Positions 1-8,159 of a stretch of 8,159 nucleotides of DNA are shown piece by piece; position 1 is the first letter of the stretch, and each line of letters opens with the position of its first letter. This DNA is from Kiloniellales bacterium. GTDB lineage: Bacteria; Pseudomonadota; Alphaproteobacteria; Kiloniellales; JAKSDN01. The stretch is taken from NCBI GenBank assembly GCA_022360075.1, contig JAKSDN010000332.1, positions 1-8,159 on the forward strand. Reading direction: 5' to 3'. The position numbers were made by a program, and so were the translations under genes. A model generated the notes under the pieces. That model saw only the letters and a list, made by a program, of their open reading frames with translations. It made no database searches and was not told the origin of the DNA.

Positions 1-1079
1 CCGATCAGGGCCGGCAGACGGGCGCTCTCGACGTCGATCGTCATGTCCTTTTCCTGGGCGTAGAGCTCGAGCCCGCCGACCACGCCCTCGAGCACCTCGC
101 CCAATTCGACCGTGCCGGTCGGCGCCGCGTGCTCGGCCATCTCGATGCGCGACAGGGAGAGCAGATCCTCGATCAGCCGGGACATGCGCGAAGCCTGGTC
201 ATGCATGATCGTCAGGAAGCGTTCGCGCGCCTCCTCGTCGTCCTTGGCCGGGCCGCTCAAGGTCTCGACGAAGCCGACTAGGCTGGAGAGCGGGGTGCGC
301 AGCTCGTGGCTGGCATTGGCGACGAAGTCGGCGCGCAGGCGCTCGGCGCGGCGCACGCCGGTCATGTCGTGCAGCGAGAGGATCACCGCCGTGCCGTCCG
401 GCGCGTCCTGGGGCAGGCCGGCGATGCGGGCGTTGTAGTAACGGTCCAAGGTGCCGGGCATGGAAAAGTCGACGATCCGCCCGCGGGCGTCCTCGAGCAC
501 GTCGTCGACCCCTTCGAGCAGGGCCGGGTGGCGCACGGCGCTTGCCAGGTCGCGGCCCTTGAGGTCTCGGCCGAACTGCATCTGGGCGGCGTGGTTGAGC
601 CGCACCACCTGGCGCGAGCGGTCGAGCATGATCAGCGGGTCGGGCAGATTCTCCAGGATCGCCTCGTTGCCGGCGAGCACGGATTCCAGCTCGATCCGGC
701 TGGCGCGCCGCTCGCGCGCGGTCTCGGCGATCGCCTCGTCGAGACCTGGGCTGAGGCTGGAGGGCGCCTCCTGGCCCTCGGCCGCCTCCAGGTCGCCCCG
801 GCCGAGCGCCTCGATGCGCTGGCGCAGCCGCGCGATCTTGTCCAGATGGCTGTGGACCAGGAGCGCGACGCAGATCACCAGCACCGCGGCGCCGCCCAGC
901 CCGTAGCGCCAGTCGAGCTGGCCCAGCACGATCAGGATCAGCAGCACGACGAGCCCCGGCGCCGCCACAAGGCCGGCCGCCTTGACCAGGGGCCGGCTCT
1001 GCGGCCCGCCCGTCTCGGCCGGCCTCTTGGCGGCGCCGGGGCTCGTCAATGGAGCGTCCGTCTCTCTAGAATAGGCCAT
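1..1079 (-). CDS. PhoR-like membrane sensor histidine kinase, 3' end beyond the window
   Basis: Two-component sensor kinase that would autophosphorylate on histidine and pass the phosphate to a response regulator not seen here. The 359 visible residues show two hydrophobic segments (about 36-54 and 59-77), so it sits in the inner membrane with almost no periplasmic loop. A linker follows, then a PAS-like domain (about 130-245) and a HisKA H-box, FVANASHELRTPLSSLVGF, with the phospho-acceptor at about His258. This H-box and layout are typical of PhoR, the phosphate-starvation kinase, but phoB or pst genes would be needed to prove that role. The HATPase domain lies off the left edge. The chosen ATG overlaps the maeB stop by 14 bp. 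An in-frame ATG at 1094 would add five residues, and neither start has a clear Shine-Dalgarno, which suggests coupling to maeB translation. Sure of kinase, less sure of PhoR. Confidence 0.9.
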   Translation of the reverse strand, partial: MAYSRETDAPLTSPGAAKRPAETGGPQSRPLVKAAGLVAAPGLVVLLILIVLGQLDWRYGLGGAAVLVICVALLVHSHLDKIARLRQRIEALGRGDLEAAEGQEAPSSLSPGLDEAIAETARERRASRIELESVLAGNEAILENLPDPLIMLDRSRQVVRLNHAAQMQFGRDLKGRDLASAVRHPALLEGVDDVLEDARGRIVDFSMPGTLDRYYNARIAGLPQDAPDGTAVILSLHDMTGVRRAERLRADFVANASHELRTPLSSLVGFVETLSGPAKDDEEARERFLTIMHDQASRMSRLIEDLLSLSRIEMAEHAAPTGTVELGEVLEGVVGGLELYAQEKDMTIDVESARLPALI

Positions 1080-3345
1080 CCGAATCGATCGCATGATAGC
1101 CGGCCAGCGCGGCGGCGGTCACCAGGTCGCTGACCGTGGCGTCCAGGGGCACGATCTGCACCGGCTTGCTCATGCCGATCAGAAGCGGTCCGATGATCGT
1201 GCCGTCGCCGATCTTGTGCAGCAGCTTGTAGGCGATGTTGGCGGTGTGCAGGCTCGGCATGATCAGCACGTTGGCCGGCCCCGAGAGGCGGGAGAAAGGG
1301 TAGAGCCGGCGCAGGAGCTCGCCGTCGAGCGCCACGTTGGCCTGCATCTCGCCGTCGTACTCGAAGTCCACCTTGCGGCCGTCCAAGACCTCGACCGCGG
1401 CGCGCACCCTGAGCGCCCGCTCGCGCGGCGGATTGCCGAAGTTAGAGAAGCTCAGGAAAGCGACCCTGGGCTCGTGGCCCATGACCCGCGCCTCGGCCGC
1501 GCTCTGGATCGCGATGTCGGCCAGCTGCTCGGGCGTCGGGTATTCGTGCACCGTGGAGTCGGCCAGGAACACCGTGCGGCCCCGGGCGACCACGATCGAG
1601 AGGCCGAAGGCCCGGTGGCCCTCCTTGGGGTCGAGCGCCCGGGTGATGTCGTCGAAGGCGACCCCGAAGCTGCGCGACAGTCCGGTGATCATGGCATCGG
1701 CGTGGCCCATGGCGACCATGCAGGCGGCGAAGGTGTTGCGGTTCTGATTGACCATGCGCTGGCAATCGCGCAACAGCCGGCCCTTGCGCTGCAGGCGCCC
1801 GTAGAGGAAGTCCCGGTAGAGCGCGTTGTGGTCCGACAGGCGGGCGTTGTGGATCTCCAGGTCCTCGCCCGACAGGCCCAGATGCTTCAGGGTCTCCAGG
1901 ATGCGCTCCTCGCGGCCGACCAGCACCGGCGTGCCGTAGCCGGCGTGGTGGAAGGCCACCGCGGCGCGGATCGAGGCTTCGTCCTCGCCCTCGGCGAAGA
2001 CCACCCGGCGCGGGTTGGCGCGGACCTTCTCGAAGATGCCTTGCAGGCTGGCCACGGTAGGGTCGAGGCGTGCCGAGAGCTCCTGGTCGTAGAGCGTCAG
2101 GTCGTCGAGCGGGCGGCGCGCCACGCCGGTCGCCATGGCCGCCGCGGCGACCGCCCGGGGCACGGCGACGATCAGGCGCGGGTCGAAGGGCGTCGGGATG
2201 ATGTAGTCGCGCCCGTAGCGCAGGCGCCGCCCGGAGTAGGCGCGCGCCACCTCGTCCGGCACGTCCTCGCGCGCCAGCGCCGCCAGCGCCTCGGCCGCGG
2301 CGATCTTCATCTCCATGTTGATGCGCGAGGCGCGCACGTCGAGCGCGCCGCGGAAGATGTAGGGAAAGCCGAGCACGTTGTTGACCTGATTCGGATAGTC
2401 CGAGCGGCCGGTCGCCATGATCGCGTCGTCGCGCACCTCGGCGACCTCCTCGGGCCAGATCTCGGGATCGGGATTGGCCATGGCGAAGATGATCGGCTTG
2501 CCGGCCATGGCGGCGACCATCTCCTTGGTCACGGCACCGGCGACCGACAGGCCGAAGAAGACGTCGGCGCCCTCCAGCGCCTCTTCCAGCGTGCGCGCGT
2601 CGGTCTCAATGGCGTGGGCCGACTTCCACTGGTTCATGCCGGCATCGCGGCCACGGTGGATCACCCCGCGGCTGTCGCAGATCGTCACCCGGTCGTTCGG
2701 CACGCCCATGGCCTTGACCAGCTCGGTGCAGGCGATCGAGGCTGCGCCCGCGCCGTTGATCACCATGCGGATGTCGCTCATCTCGCGGCCGGTCAGGTGC
2801 AGGGCGTTGATCAGGCCGGCGGCGGCGATGATTGCCGTGCCGTGCTGGTCGTCATGGAACACGGGGATGTCGAGCAGCTCCTTCAGGCGCTGCTCGATCA
2901 GGAAGCACTCCGGCGCCTTGATGTCCTCCAGGTTGATGCCGCCGAAGGCGGGGCCGAGAAAGCGCACGCAGTTGACGAACTCCTCGACGTCGCGGGTGTC
3001 GATCTCCAGGTCGATGCCGTTGACGTCTGCGAAGCGCTTGAAGAGGACCGACTTGCCCTCCATCACCGGCTTGGAGGCCAGCGCCCCCAGATCGCCGAGG
3101 CCGAGCACCGCCGTGCCGTTGGAGATGACCGCGACGAGGTTGCCCTTGTTCGTGTAATCGTAGGCCGCGTTCGGATCCTGATTGATCTTCAAGCAGGGCG
3201 CGGCGACGCCCGGCGAGTAGGCGAGCGAGAGGTCGCGCTGGGTGGTCAGGGCCTTGGTCGCGCGGATCTCGAGCTTGCCCGGCTTGCCCTCGGCGTGGAA
3301 TTGCAGCGCCTCGGCCTCGAGGTTCTTGATCAGTCCGTGTTCCAT
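1066..3345 (-). CDS. maeB: Malic enzyme with C-terminal phosphotransacetylase-like domain (MaeB type)
   Basis: Cytoplasmic oxidative decarboxylation of malate to pyruvate with NAD(P)H production, linking the TCA cycle to gluconeogenesis and acetyl-CoA supply. The 759-residue length matches the large bacterial fusion class. The malic enzyme N-domain (about 15-155) carries SPGVAAPC (44-51), a long conserved GTAVLGLGDLGA stretch from residue 77, and FGGINLEDIKAP (134-145), whose acidic pair likely binds the metal. FHDDQHGT (163-170) precedes the dinucleotide-binding domain with NGAGAAS (197-203) and MANPDPEI (289-296). Residues about 430-755 form the phosphotransacetylase-like domain, which in this family is generally regulatory or oligomerising, not catalytic. 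A strong GGGAGGA Shine-Dalgarno lies 8 nt before the ATG and fixes the start. Alphaproteobacteria often carry NAD- and NADP-linked paralogs of this architecture (Dme and Tme). I cannot tell the cofactor from sequence, so the symbol denotes the family. Confidence 0.96.
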   Translation of the reverse strand: MEHGLIKNLEAEALQFHAEGKPGKLEIRATKALTTQRDLSLAYSPGVAAPCLKINQDPNAAYDYTNKGNLVAVISNGTAVLGLGDLGALASKPVMEGKSVLFKRFADVNGIDLEIDTRDVEEFVNCVRFLGPAFGGINLEDIKAPECFLIEQRLKELLDIPVFHDDQHGTAIIAAAGLINALHLTGREMSDIRMVINGAGAASIACTELVKAMGVPNDRVTICDSRGVIHRGRDAGMNQWKSAHAIETDARTLEEALEGADVFFGLSVAGAVTKEMVAAMAGKPIIFAMANPDPEIWPEEVAEVRDDAIMATGRSDYPNQVNNVLGFPYIFRGALDVRASRINMEMKIAAAEALAALAREDVPDEVARAYSGRRLRYGRDYIIPTPFDPRLIVAVPRAVAAAAMATGVARRPLDDLTLYDQELSARLDPTVASLQGIFEKVRANPRRVVFAEGEDEASIRAAVAFHHAGYGTPVLVGREERILETLKHLGLSGEDLEIHNARLSDHNALYRDFLYGRLQRKGRLLRDCQRMVNQNRNTFAACMVAMGHADAMITGLSRSFGVAFDDITRALDPKEGHRAFGLSIVVARGRTVFLADSTVHEYPTPEQLADIAIQSAAEARVMGHEPRVAFLSFSNFGNPPRERALRVRAAVEVLDGRKVDFEYDGEMQANVALDGELLRRLYPFSRLSGPANVLIMPSLHTANIAYKLLHKIGDGTIIGPLLIGMSKPVQIVPLDATVSDLVTAAALAGYHAIDSDGLF

Positions 3346-3431
3346 GGCTGGTCCTCCCGGCCGCGCGCGCGGCGCTTGTTGTCGTTTTGGCGCCGCAGGC
3401 GGCGCCGGGATCGTCCCCGGCTCAAACGCAT
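3330..3431 (-). CDS. Possible Arg-rich upstream ORF in the maeB leader
   Basis: A 33-codon ATG-to-TGA reading frame lies almost wholly inside the predicted maeB leader and ends 16 nt inside maeB, in a different frame. Twelve of its 33 residues are arginine. It has no Shine-Dalgarno. Its ATG falls only about 10 nt after the predicted -10 box, so it would have to be translated from a leaderless or nearly leaderless transcript. GC-rich non-coding DNA easily gives Arg-rich frames, so this is a weak candidate. If real, it could couple to or attenuate maeB translation. Confidence 0.15.
   Translation of the reverse strand: MRLSRGRSRRRLRRQNDNKRRARGREDQPWNTD
3389..3406. repeat. Perfect GC-only inverted repeat in the maeB 5' leader
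   Basis: The arms GGCGCCGC and GCGGCGCC are exact reverse complements separated by 2 nt. They lie between the maeB promoter and its ribosome binding site, about 40-60 nt upstream of the ATG. On the maeB transcript the hairpin is followed by AAAAC and not by a U run, so it does not look like an intrinsic terminator. It could stabilise the mRNA 5' end or be an operator. Confidence 0.6.
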
Positions 3432-3440
3432 GAAACCAAG

Positions 3441-3469
3441 ATGTTAGAGAGTGCCCTGTGGGGCGTCAA
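3441..3469 (-). promoter_or_regulatory. Predicted sigma-70-type promoter of maeB
   Basis: Read on the minus strand, TTGACG (3469-3464) is followed after exactly 17 nt by TAACAT (3446-3441). This is close to the TTGACA-N17-TATAAT consensus. Transcription would start near 3431-3436 and give a leader of roughly 90 nt before the maeB ATG. It stands out in an otherwise GC-rich intergenic stretch and points at maeB, so maeB (with the kinase gene behind it) is probably a transcription unit separate from the stress gene upstream. Confidence 0.65.
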
Positions 3470-3533
3470 AGCGGCTTCCGCGTGGTGGAAGGCAAGGTCT
3501 CGACGGTGGGCGAATGGCGGAAGGTCGCGGCGA

Positions 3534-4019
3534 TCAAGAAGACGCTATCGGTCGCTCGTGCACATGCACGTCGGCACCGCCACGACGGCTCAAGATCGAG
3601 GATGCTTCGTCTTGCCGGCTCGTCGTGTCCGCGCGCACCCAGAGCAGCACGGCGCCGCCTTCCAGCGCCTTGGCGAAGGCCTCGGTATGCGGCGTGGCGC
3701 GGATCTCGTCGAGGGCCTCGCGCAGCGCCACGCCGGTGACCCCGGCGGCGACCAGCGCGGCGATCGAGGCGCCGATCGAGCCGGCCGAGAGCATGATCAG
3801 ACCGGCCGCGCCCAGCGGCCCCATGTACTTGATCTCGCCGACCAGGCCGATGAGCGTCTGCTTCCAGGCCTCGCCGTCGGCCTCGCTCGCCGACAGCGAC
3901 TGATGGCTGTCGAGCACCGAGAGATCGCTCTCCTCGAATCCCGCCGCGCGCAGGTCTTCGACCGCGGCTTGAAAGGACTCGCGGGTGGCGAAGCGGCCGA
4001 CGACCTCAGTGATGCTCAT
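3534..4019 (-). CDS. YflT/general stress 17M-like protein with glycine-rich hydrophobic core
   Basis: A 161-residue protein of unknown molecular function. The N-terminal part (1-38) with VVGRFATRESFQAAVEDL and AAGFEESDLSVLD resembles the domain of Bacillus YflT/general stress protein 17M relatives; this is recognition by eye. A charged linker leads to a hydrophobic, glycine- and alanine-rich segment (about 66-98, GPLGAAGLIMLSAGSIGA and on), which could be a membrane hairpin or a glycine-zipper-like insertion. The C-terminal part (110-157) has AFAKALEGGAVLLWVR and a second small alpha/beta-like pattern. An AAGGA Shine-Dalgarno about 9 nt before the ATG at 4019 supports this start; a frame continuing to 4088 lacks such a site. 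It lies in the same direction as thiE upstream and maeB downstream. The FNR-like box about 100 nt upstream suggests induction at low oxygen. Confidence 0.85.
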   Translation of the reverse strand: MSITEVVGRFATRESFQAAVEDLRAAGFEESDLSVLDSHQSLSASEADGEAWKQTLIGLVGEIKYMGPLGAAGLIMLSAGSIGASIAALVAAGVTGVALREALDEIRATPHTEAFAKALEGGAVLLWVRADTTSRQDEASSILSRRGGADVHVHERPIASS

Positions 4020-4054
4020 GCTTTTCGTTCCTTGCTGCTTCTTTCGCTGATTGT

Positions 4055-4070
4055 GCCGCCGGCCGGCGGC
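4055..4070. repeat. 16-bp perfect palindrome GCCGCCGGCCGGCGGC between thiE and the stress gene
   Basis: Self-complementary GC-only palindrome, 36 nt before the stress gene ATG and about 50 nt after the thiE stop. On the minus strand it is not followed by a U run, so it is not a standard intrinsic terminator. It could still slow polymerase leaving thiE, act in the leader of the stress gene, or bind a dimeric protein. Short GC palindromes are not rare at this base composition. Confidence 0.45.
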
Positions 4071-4111
4071 TCTGGCCAGCGCGAGCAAACGCGGCGACCG
4101 CCTGCGGCGCC

Positions 4112-4121
4112 TTGATGCGGG

Positions 4122-4125
<4 letters not shown>
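4112..4125 (-). promoter_or_regulatory. FNR/FixK/DNR-type operator (anaerobox) upstream of the stress gene
   Basis: The sequence TTGATGCGGGTCAA (TTGACCCGCATCAA on the minus strand) has the form TTGAT-N4-GTCAA, matching 9 of 10 half-site positions of the FNR consensus TTGAT-N4-ATCAA and the DNR/FixK variants. Its centre is about 99 nt upstream of the stress gene ATG. If it works from -41.5, transcription would begin near 4077, where the -10 region holds a modest TTTGCT (4089-4084). It overlaps the thiE stop codon. FNR-family regulators respond to low oxygen, nitric oxide or relayed redox signals. A chance match is possible, but both half-sites and the spacing are right. Confidence 0.55.
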
Positions 4126-5885
<1,760 letters not shown>

Positions 5886-5889
<4 letters not shown>

Positions 5890-7025
5890 GAGCCTAGACC
5901 TCCGGCCACGCGTGGCGCGGCGCTCGTGAAGCGTTCCATGCCGAAGGACCGGGCCTCGGCCGCCATCTCGCCGGTCAGGATCCAGCGGCTGATCGCCTCC
6001 GCGGTGATGGGCGCGAGCAGGATGCCGTTGCGGTGATGGCCGGTCGCGAGCACCAGGCCCTCGATCTCGGAAGGCCCCAGGATCGGCGCGTCGTCGCGGC
6101 TGGTCGGGCGATGGCCGACCCAGAGCTCGTCGATCGCAAGCTCCTCGATTGCCGGCAGGGCGCGCCAAGCCGCTTCGAGCAGGGAGAAGACACCGCCGGC
6201 GGTCAGGCTCTCGTCGAAGCCCTTCTCCTCGACCGTGGCGCCGAGGAGCAGCCGGCCGTCGTCGCGCGGCACCAGGTAGATGCCCGGCGCCCAGAGCACG
6301 TGGCGCAGCAGCGGCGCGGCCGGGTCCATGCGCAGCGCCAGCATCTGGCCCTTGACCGGCCGCACCGGCGGCCGGGCGGTCGCGGGCAGGCCGGCGATCT
6401 CGCGCGACCAGGCGCCGGCGGCCAGCACGACCAGATCGGCCGGGCGTTTCTCGCCTGCAACCACGAGGCCGCGCGCGCGGCCGGCCTCGATGTCGATCGC
6501 TTCGACTGGTGTGTTCTCATGCAGGGTTCCGCCGGCTTTCAGGAAGGCGGTCTTGAGTGCCATCGCCAGGCGGCGATTGTCGACCTGATGGTCGTTCGGG
6601 CTGAGCACGGCGGCCGCGGTGCCCGGCCGTAGATAGGGCTCGTGGTCGCGCGCCTCGGCGCCCGTGAGCCAGGTCAGATCGATCCCCAACTTGGTCTGGA
6701 AGTCGTAGCCGAAACGGAGCTGCCCCACATCGTCGCGGGTCAAGGCAACCACGAGGGTGCCATCGTCGCGATAGCCGATCGTCTCGCCGGAAGCGGCTTC
6801 GAGCTCTCGTGCGAAGTTCGGCCAGAGGGCCTGGCTGGCGCGGGTCAGGGCGAGCAGACCCTCCTCGCCCGGCTCACACTCGACTCCGGCGGCGAGCATG
6901 CCGGCCGCGGCCCAGCTCGCGCCCCGGCCGGCCGCGCAACGATCGAAGATCTCCACCGCGACGCCCGCCTCGGCCAGGCGCCAGCCGATGCCGAGGCCCG
7001 AGACTCCGGCGCCGACGATCGCCAC
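5886..7025 (-). CDS. thiO: Glycine oxidase ThiO
   Basis: FAD-dependent D-amino-acid-oxidase-family enzyme that oxidises glycine with O2 to iminoacetate for ThiG, giving H2O2; its presence instead of the radical-SAM enzyme ThiH suggests aerobic thiamine synthesis. The protein of 379 residues opens with the dinucleotide fold (GAGVSG at 5-10, ending in VEIFD). It continues with [11 protein letters not shown], a typical family signature, and VKGQMLAL in the middle, and closes with [14 protein letters not shown] and [13 protein letters not shown]. The start is a GTG at 7025. No ATG or TTG lies between it and the riboswitch, and a frame reaching 7223 would translate the riboswitch itself. An AGAGG about 9 nt upstream can serve as Shine-Dalgarno. 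First gene of the thi operon, under the TPP switch. Confidence 0.94.
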
Positions 7026-7032
7026 GTGCTCT

Positions 7033-7057
7033 GGCCTCTGGGCAGGCCTGTGAGAGG
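7033..7057 (-). promoter_or_regulatory. Candidate expression platform hiding the thiO ribosome binding site
   Basis: Between the riboswitch aptamer and the thiO GTG the transcript can form a GGCCT/AGGCC stem (7048-7044 with 7037-7033) whose 3' arm contains most of the AGAGG ribosome binding site (7039-7035). An upstream CCTCT (7057-7053) can also pair with the same AGAGG. No hairpin followed by a U run is present, so control is more likely at translation than by termination. The folding is by eye, with no energy calculation. Confidence 0.4.
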
Positions 7058-7085
7058 GGAAGCTGGTGAGGATGGGAATGGCACG

Positions 7086-7160
7086 TCTCCCTTCGCTGGC
7101 ATGATCCAGATCAGGTTCAATGGGTTTGTTCTCAGCCGGTCCTTGGACCGGCACCCCAGC
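7086..7160 (-). promoter_or_regulatory. TPP riboswitch (THI element) controlling the thi operon
   Basis: The minus strand carries the conserved TPP aptamer segments in order: CTGGGGTGCC, a perfect 8-bp hairpin GCCGGTCC-AA-GGACCGGC, GGCTGAGA overlapping its end, ACCC, then TTGAACCTGATCTGGATCA, ATGCCAGCG and AAGGGA. These match the Rfam THI-element consensus as I know it. Binding of thiamine diphosphate would lower expression of thiO-thiS-thiG-thiE. The aptamer ends about 60 nt before the thiO GTG. The outer P1 pairing is weak by eye. Confidence 0.97.
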
Positions 7161-7173
7161 TATGTCATGAAGA

Positions 7174-7201
7174 AGTCTACTCCCCGGCGCCCAGGGTGCA
7201 A
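7174..7201 (-). promoter_or_regulatory. Possible promoter of the thi operon
   Basis: On the minus strand TTGCAC (7201-7196) and TAGACT (7179-7174) are separated by 16 nt, a modest sigma-70-like match. Transcription would begin near 7167, just before the riboswitch aptamer, which is the expected place. It lies in the divergent region shared with mutS. No comparably good promoter was found for mutS on the plus strand. Confidence 0.4.
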
Positions 7202-7256
7202 GGCATCTGCGGCTGCGGGGCATCGCCGAGCAACGCCAAGCCAGAACACGTCTCTA

Positions 7257-8159
7257 TTGTCCCAAGCCGCCAAGAAATCCGCCGACTCGGTCACGCCGAT
7301 GATGGCGCAGTACCTGGAGCTCAAGCAGGCTTATCCGGACTGCCTGCTGTTCTACCGCATGGGCGACTTCTACGAGATGTTCTTCGACGACGCGGTCGCC
7401 GCGGCGCGCGCGCTGGACATCGCGCTCACCAAGCGCGGCCAGCACGCGGGCCAGGAGATCCCGATGTGCGGCGTGCCGGTCCATGCCGCCGACGGCTATC
7501 TCTCCCGGCTGATCCGCCTGGGCTTCAAGGTCGCGATCGGCGAGCAGATGGAGGATCCGGCCGAGGCCAAGAAGCGCGGCGGCAGCAAGGCCGTGGTTCG
7601 GCGCGACGTCGTGCGCGTCGTCACGCCCGGCACGATTACCGAGGATGAGCTGCTCGATGCCCGCTCGCATAACTTCCTGGCCGCCCTCGCCGAGGCCGGC
7701 GGCGCGCTGGCGCTCGCCTGGCTCGACGTCTCGACCGGCGACTTCCTGACCCAGCCGCTCGGCGGCGCCGTTCCGGCTGCCCTACTCGGCGCCGCCCTGG
7801 CGCGCCTGCAGCCGGGCGAGATCCTGATTTCGGACCGTCTGGTGCAACATCCCGACCTGTTCGAGGTGCTGGGCGACTGGAAGGCCGCGCTCTCGCCCCT
7901 GCCCGCCGCGCGCTTCGACAGTGCGGCCGGCGAGCGCCGCCTGAAGACCCTCTTCGAGGTCCAGGCCCTGGAGGCCTTCGGCGCCTTTGAGCGGGCCGAG
8001 CTCGCCGCCGCCGGCGCGCTGGTCGACTACGTCGAGCTGACCCAGCGCGGCAAGCTGCCGCGGCTGGCCACGCCGCGCCGCTTGGGCGTCGGTGCTGTCA
8101 TGGAGATCGACGCCGCGACGCGGCGCAATTTGGAGCTGACCCAGGCGCTCTCGGGCGGC
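7257..8159 (+). CDS. mutS: DNA mismatch repair protein MutS, 3' end beyond the window
   Basis: ATPase that finds base mismatches and small loops and recruits MutL. Only the N-terminal 301 residues are present. They hold the mismatch-binding domain, with [11 protein letters not shown] (14-24) and [16 protein letters not shown] (31-46), where Phe38 and Glu40 form the F-x-E that probes the mismatch. [20 protein letters not shown] and [10 protein letters not shown] follow, then the connector domain with LDVSTGDF (156-163) and the start of the lever region. The Walker ATPase lies off the right edge. The start is uncertain and no good Shine-Dalgarno is seen. TTG at 7257 is chosen because codons after it have the high GC3 of the gene, while those upstream (to ATG 7167) do not; ATG 7299 is another option. 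Divergent from the thi operon. Confidence 0.93.
   Translation, partial: MSQAAKKSADSVTPMMAQYLELKQAYPDCLLFYRMGDFYEMFFDDAVAAARALDIALTKRGQHAGQEIPMCGVPVHAADGYLSRLIRLGFKVAIGEQMEDPAEAKKRGGSKAVVRRDVVRVVTPGTITEDELLDARSHNFLAALAEAGGALALAWLDVSTGDFLTQPLGGAVPAALLGAALARLQPGEILISDRLVQHPDLFEVLGDWKAALSPLPAARFDSAAGERRLKTLFEVQALEAFGAFERAELAAAGALVDYVELTQRGKLPRLATPRRLGVGAVMEIDAATRRNLELTQALSGG

Noticed and set aside
306..1133. 275-codon plus-strand frame opposite the sensor kinase
   Set aside because: The minus strand encodes an uninterrupted kinase with membrane segments, PAS and H-box; the plus frame is its shadow.
1093..3447. 784-codon open frame on the plus strand, antisense to maeB
   Set aside because: Stop codons are rare opposite GC-rich genes. 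The translation is full of Arg, Gly, His and Asp repeats without domains, while the minus strand gives a complete malic enzyme.
3475..3523. Inverted repeat CTTCCGC/GCGGAAG as terminator of the stress gene
   Set aside because: The 7-bp arms are 35 nt apart and no U run follows on the minus strand; it is probably chance.
3389..4111. The 14-mer GGCGCCGCAGGCGG on the plus strand at 3389-3402 and on the minus strand at 4098-4111, flanking the stress gene as an inverted pair
   Set aside because: It is short and GC-only in a GC-rich genome. There is no target duplication or transposase, so it does not support a mobile element.
7026..7223. N-terminal extension of thiO to an ATG at 7223
   Set aside because: It would translate the TPP riboswitch aptamer, and homology to the FAD-binding fold begins right at the GTG at 7025.

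Overview
The window looks like a chromosomal stretch of a GC-rich alphaproteobacterium, probably from the Rhodospirillales or a relative. I infer this from the strongly G/C-biased third codon positions, the malic enzyme fused to a phosphotransacetylase-like domain, the thiO-thiS-thiG-thiE gene order and the FNR/FixK-style operator. The sequence alone does not give a species. Six complete genes, two genes cut by the window edges and several regulatory elements account for nearly all of it.

Left part (1-3469, minus strand): a strong sigma-70-type promoter (3441-3469) drives a leader of about 90 nt with a very stable hairpin and a possible Arg-rich upstream ORF. It is followed by maeB, the malic enzyme. 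The maeB stop overlaps the start of a PhoR-like membrane sensor kinase, which runs off the left edge before its ATP-binding domain.

Middle part (3534-4125, minus strand): a small gene encodes a YflT/general-stress-17M-like protein with a glycine-rich hydrophobic centre. A near-perfect TTGAT-N4-GTCAA box lies upstream of it and overlaps the stop codon of the preceding thiE. This suggests that the stress gene is an independent unit under oxygen or redox control.

Right part (4122-7201, minus strand): a thiamine thiazole operon with a weak promoter, a TPP riboswitch, thiO (glycine oxidase, GTG start), thiS (sulfur carrier ending in Gly-Gly), thiG (thiazole synthase) and a ThiE/TenI-family protein. 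thiO/thiS and thiG/thiE overlap by 4 bp each. thiS and thiG are separated by a REP-like inverted repeat. ThiO supplies iminoacetate and ThiS supplies sulfur to ThiG. The last protein either condenses the thiazole with the pyrimidine (ThiE) or aromatises it (TenI); its active-site residues are atypical. thiC, thiD and thiF are not in the window. mutS starts divergently from this operon and runs off the right edge.

I found no mobile element, CRISPR array, tRNA or rRNA, and no obviously new multi-gene system. The points most worth a second look are the FNR-like box, the atypical ThiE, the stem-loop repeat inside the thi operon, the likely translational form of the TPP switch, and the maeB leader.
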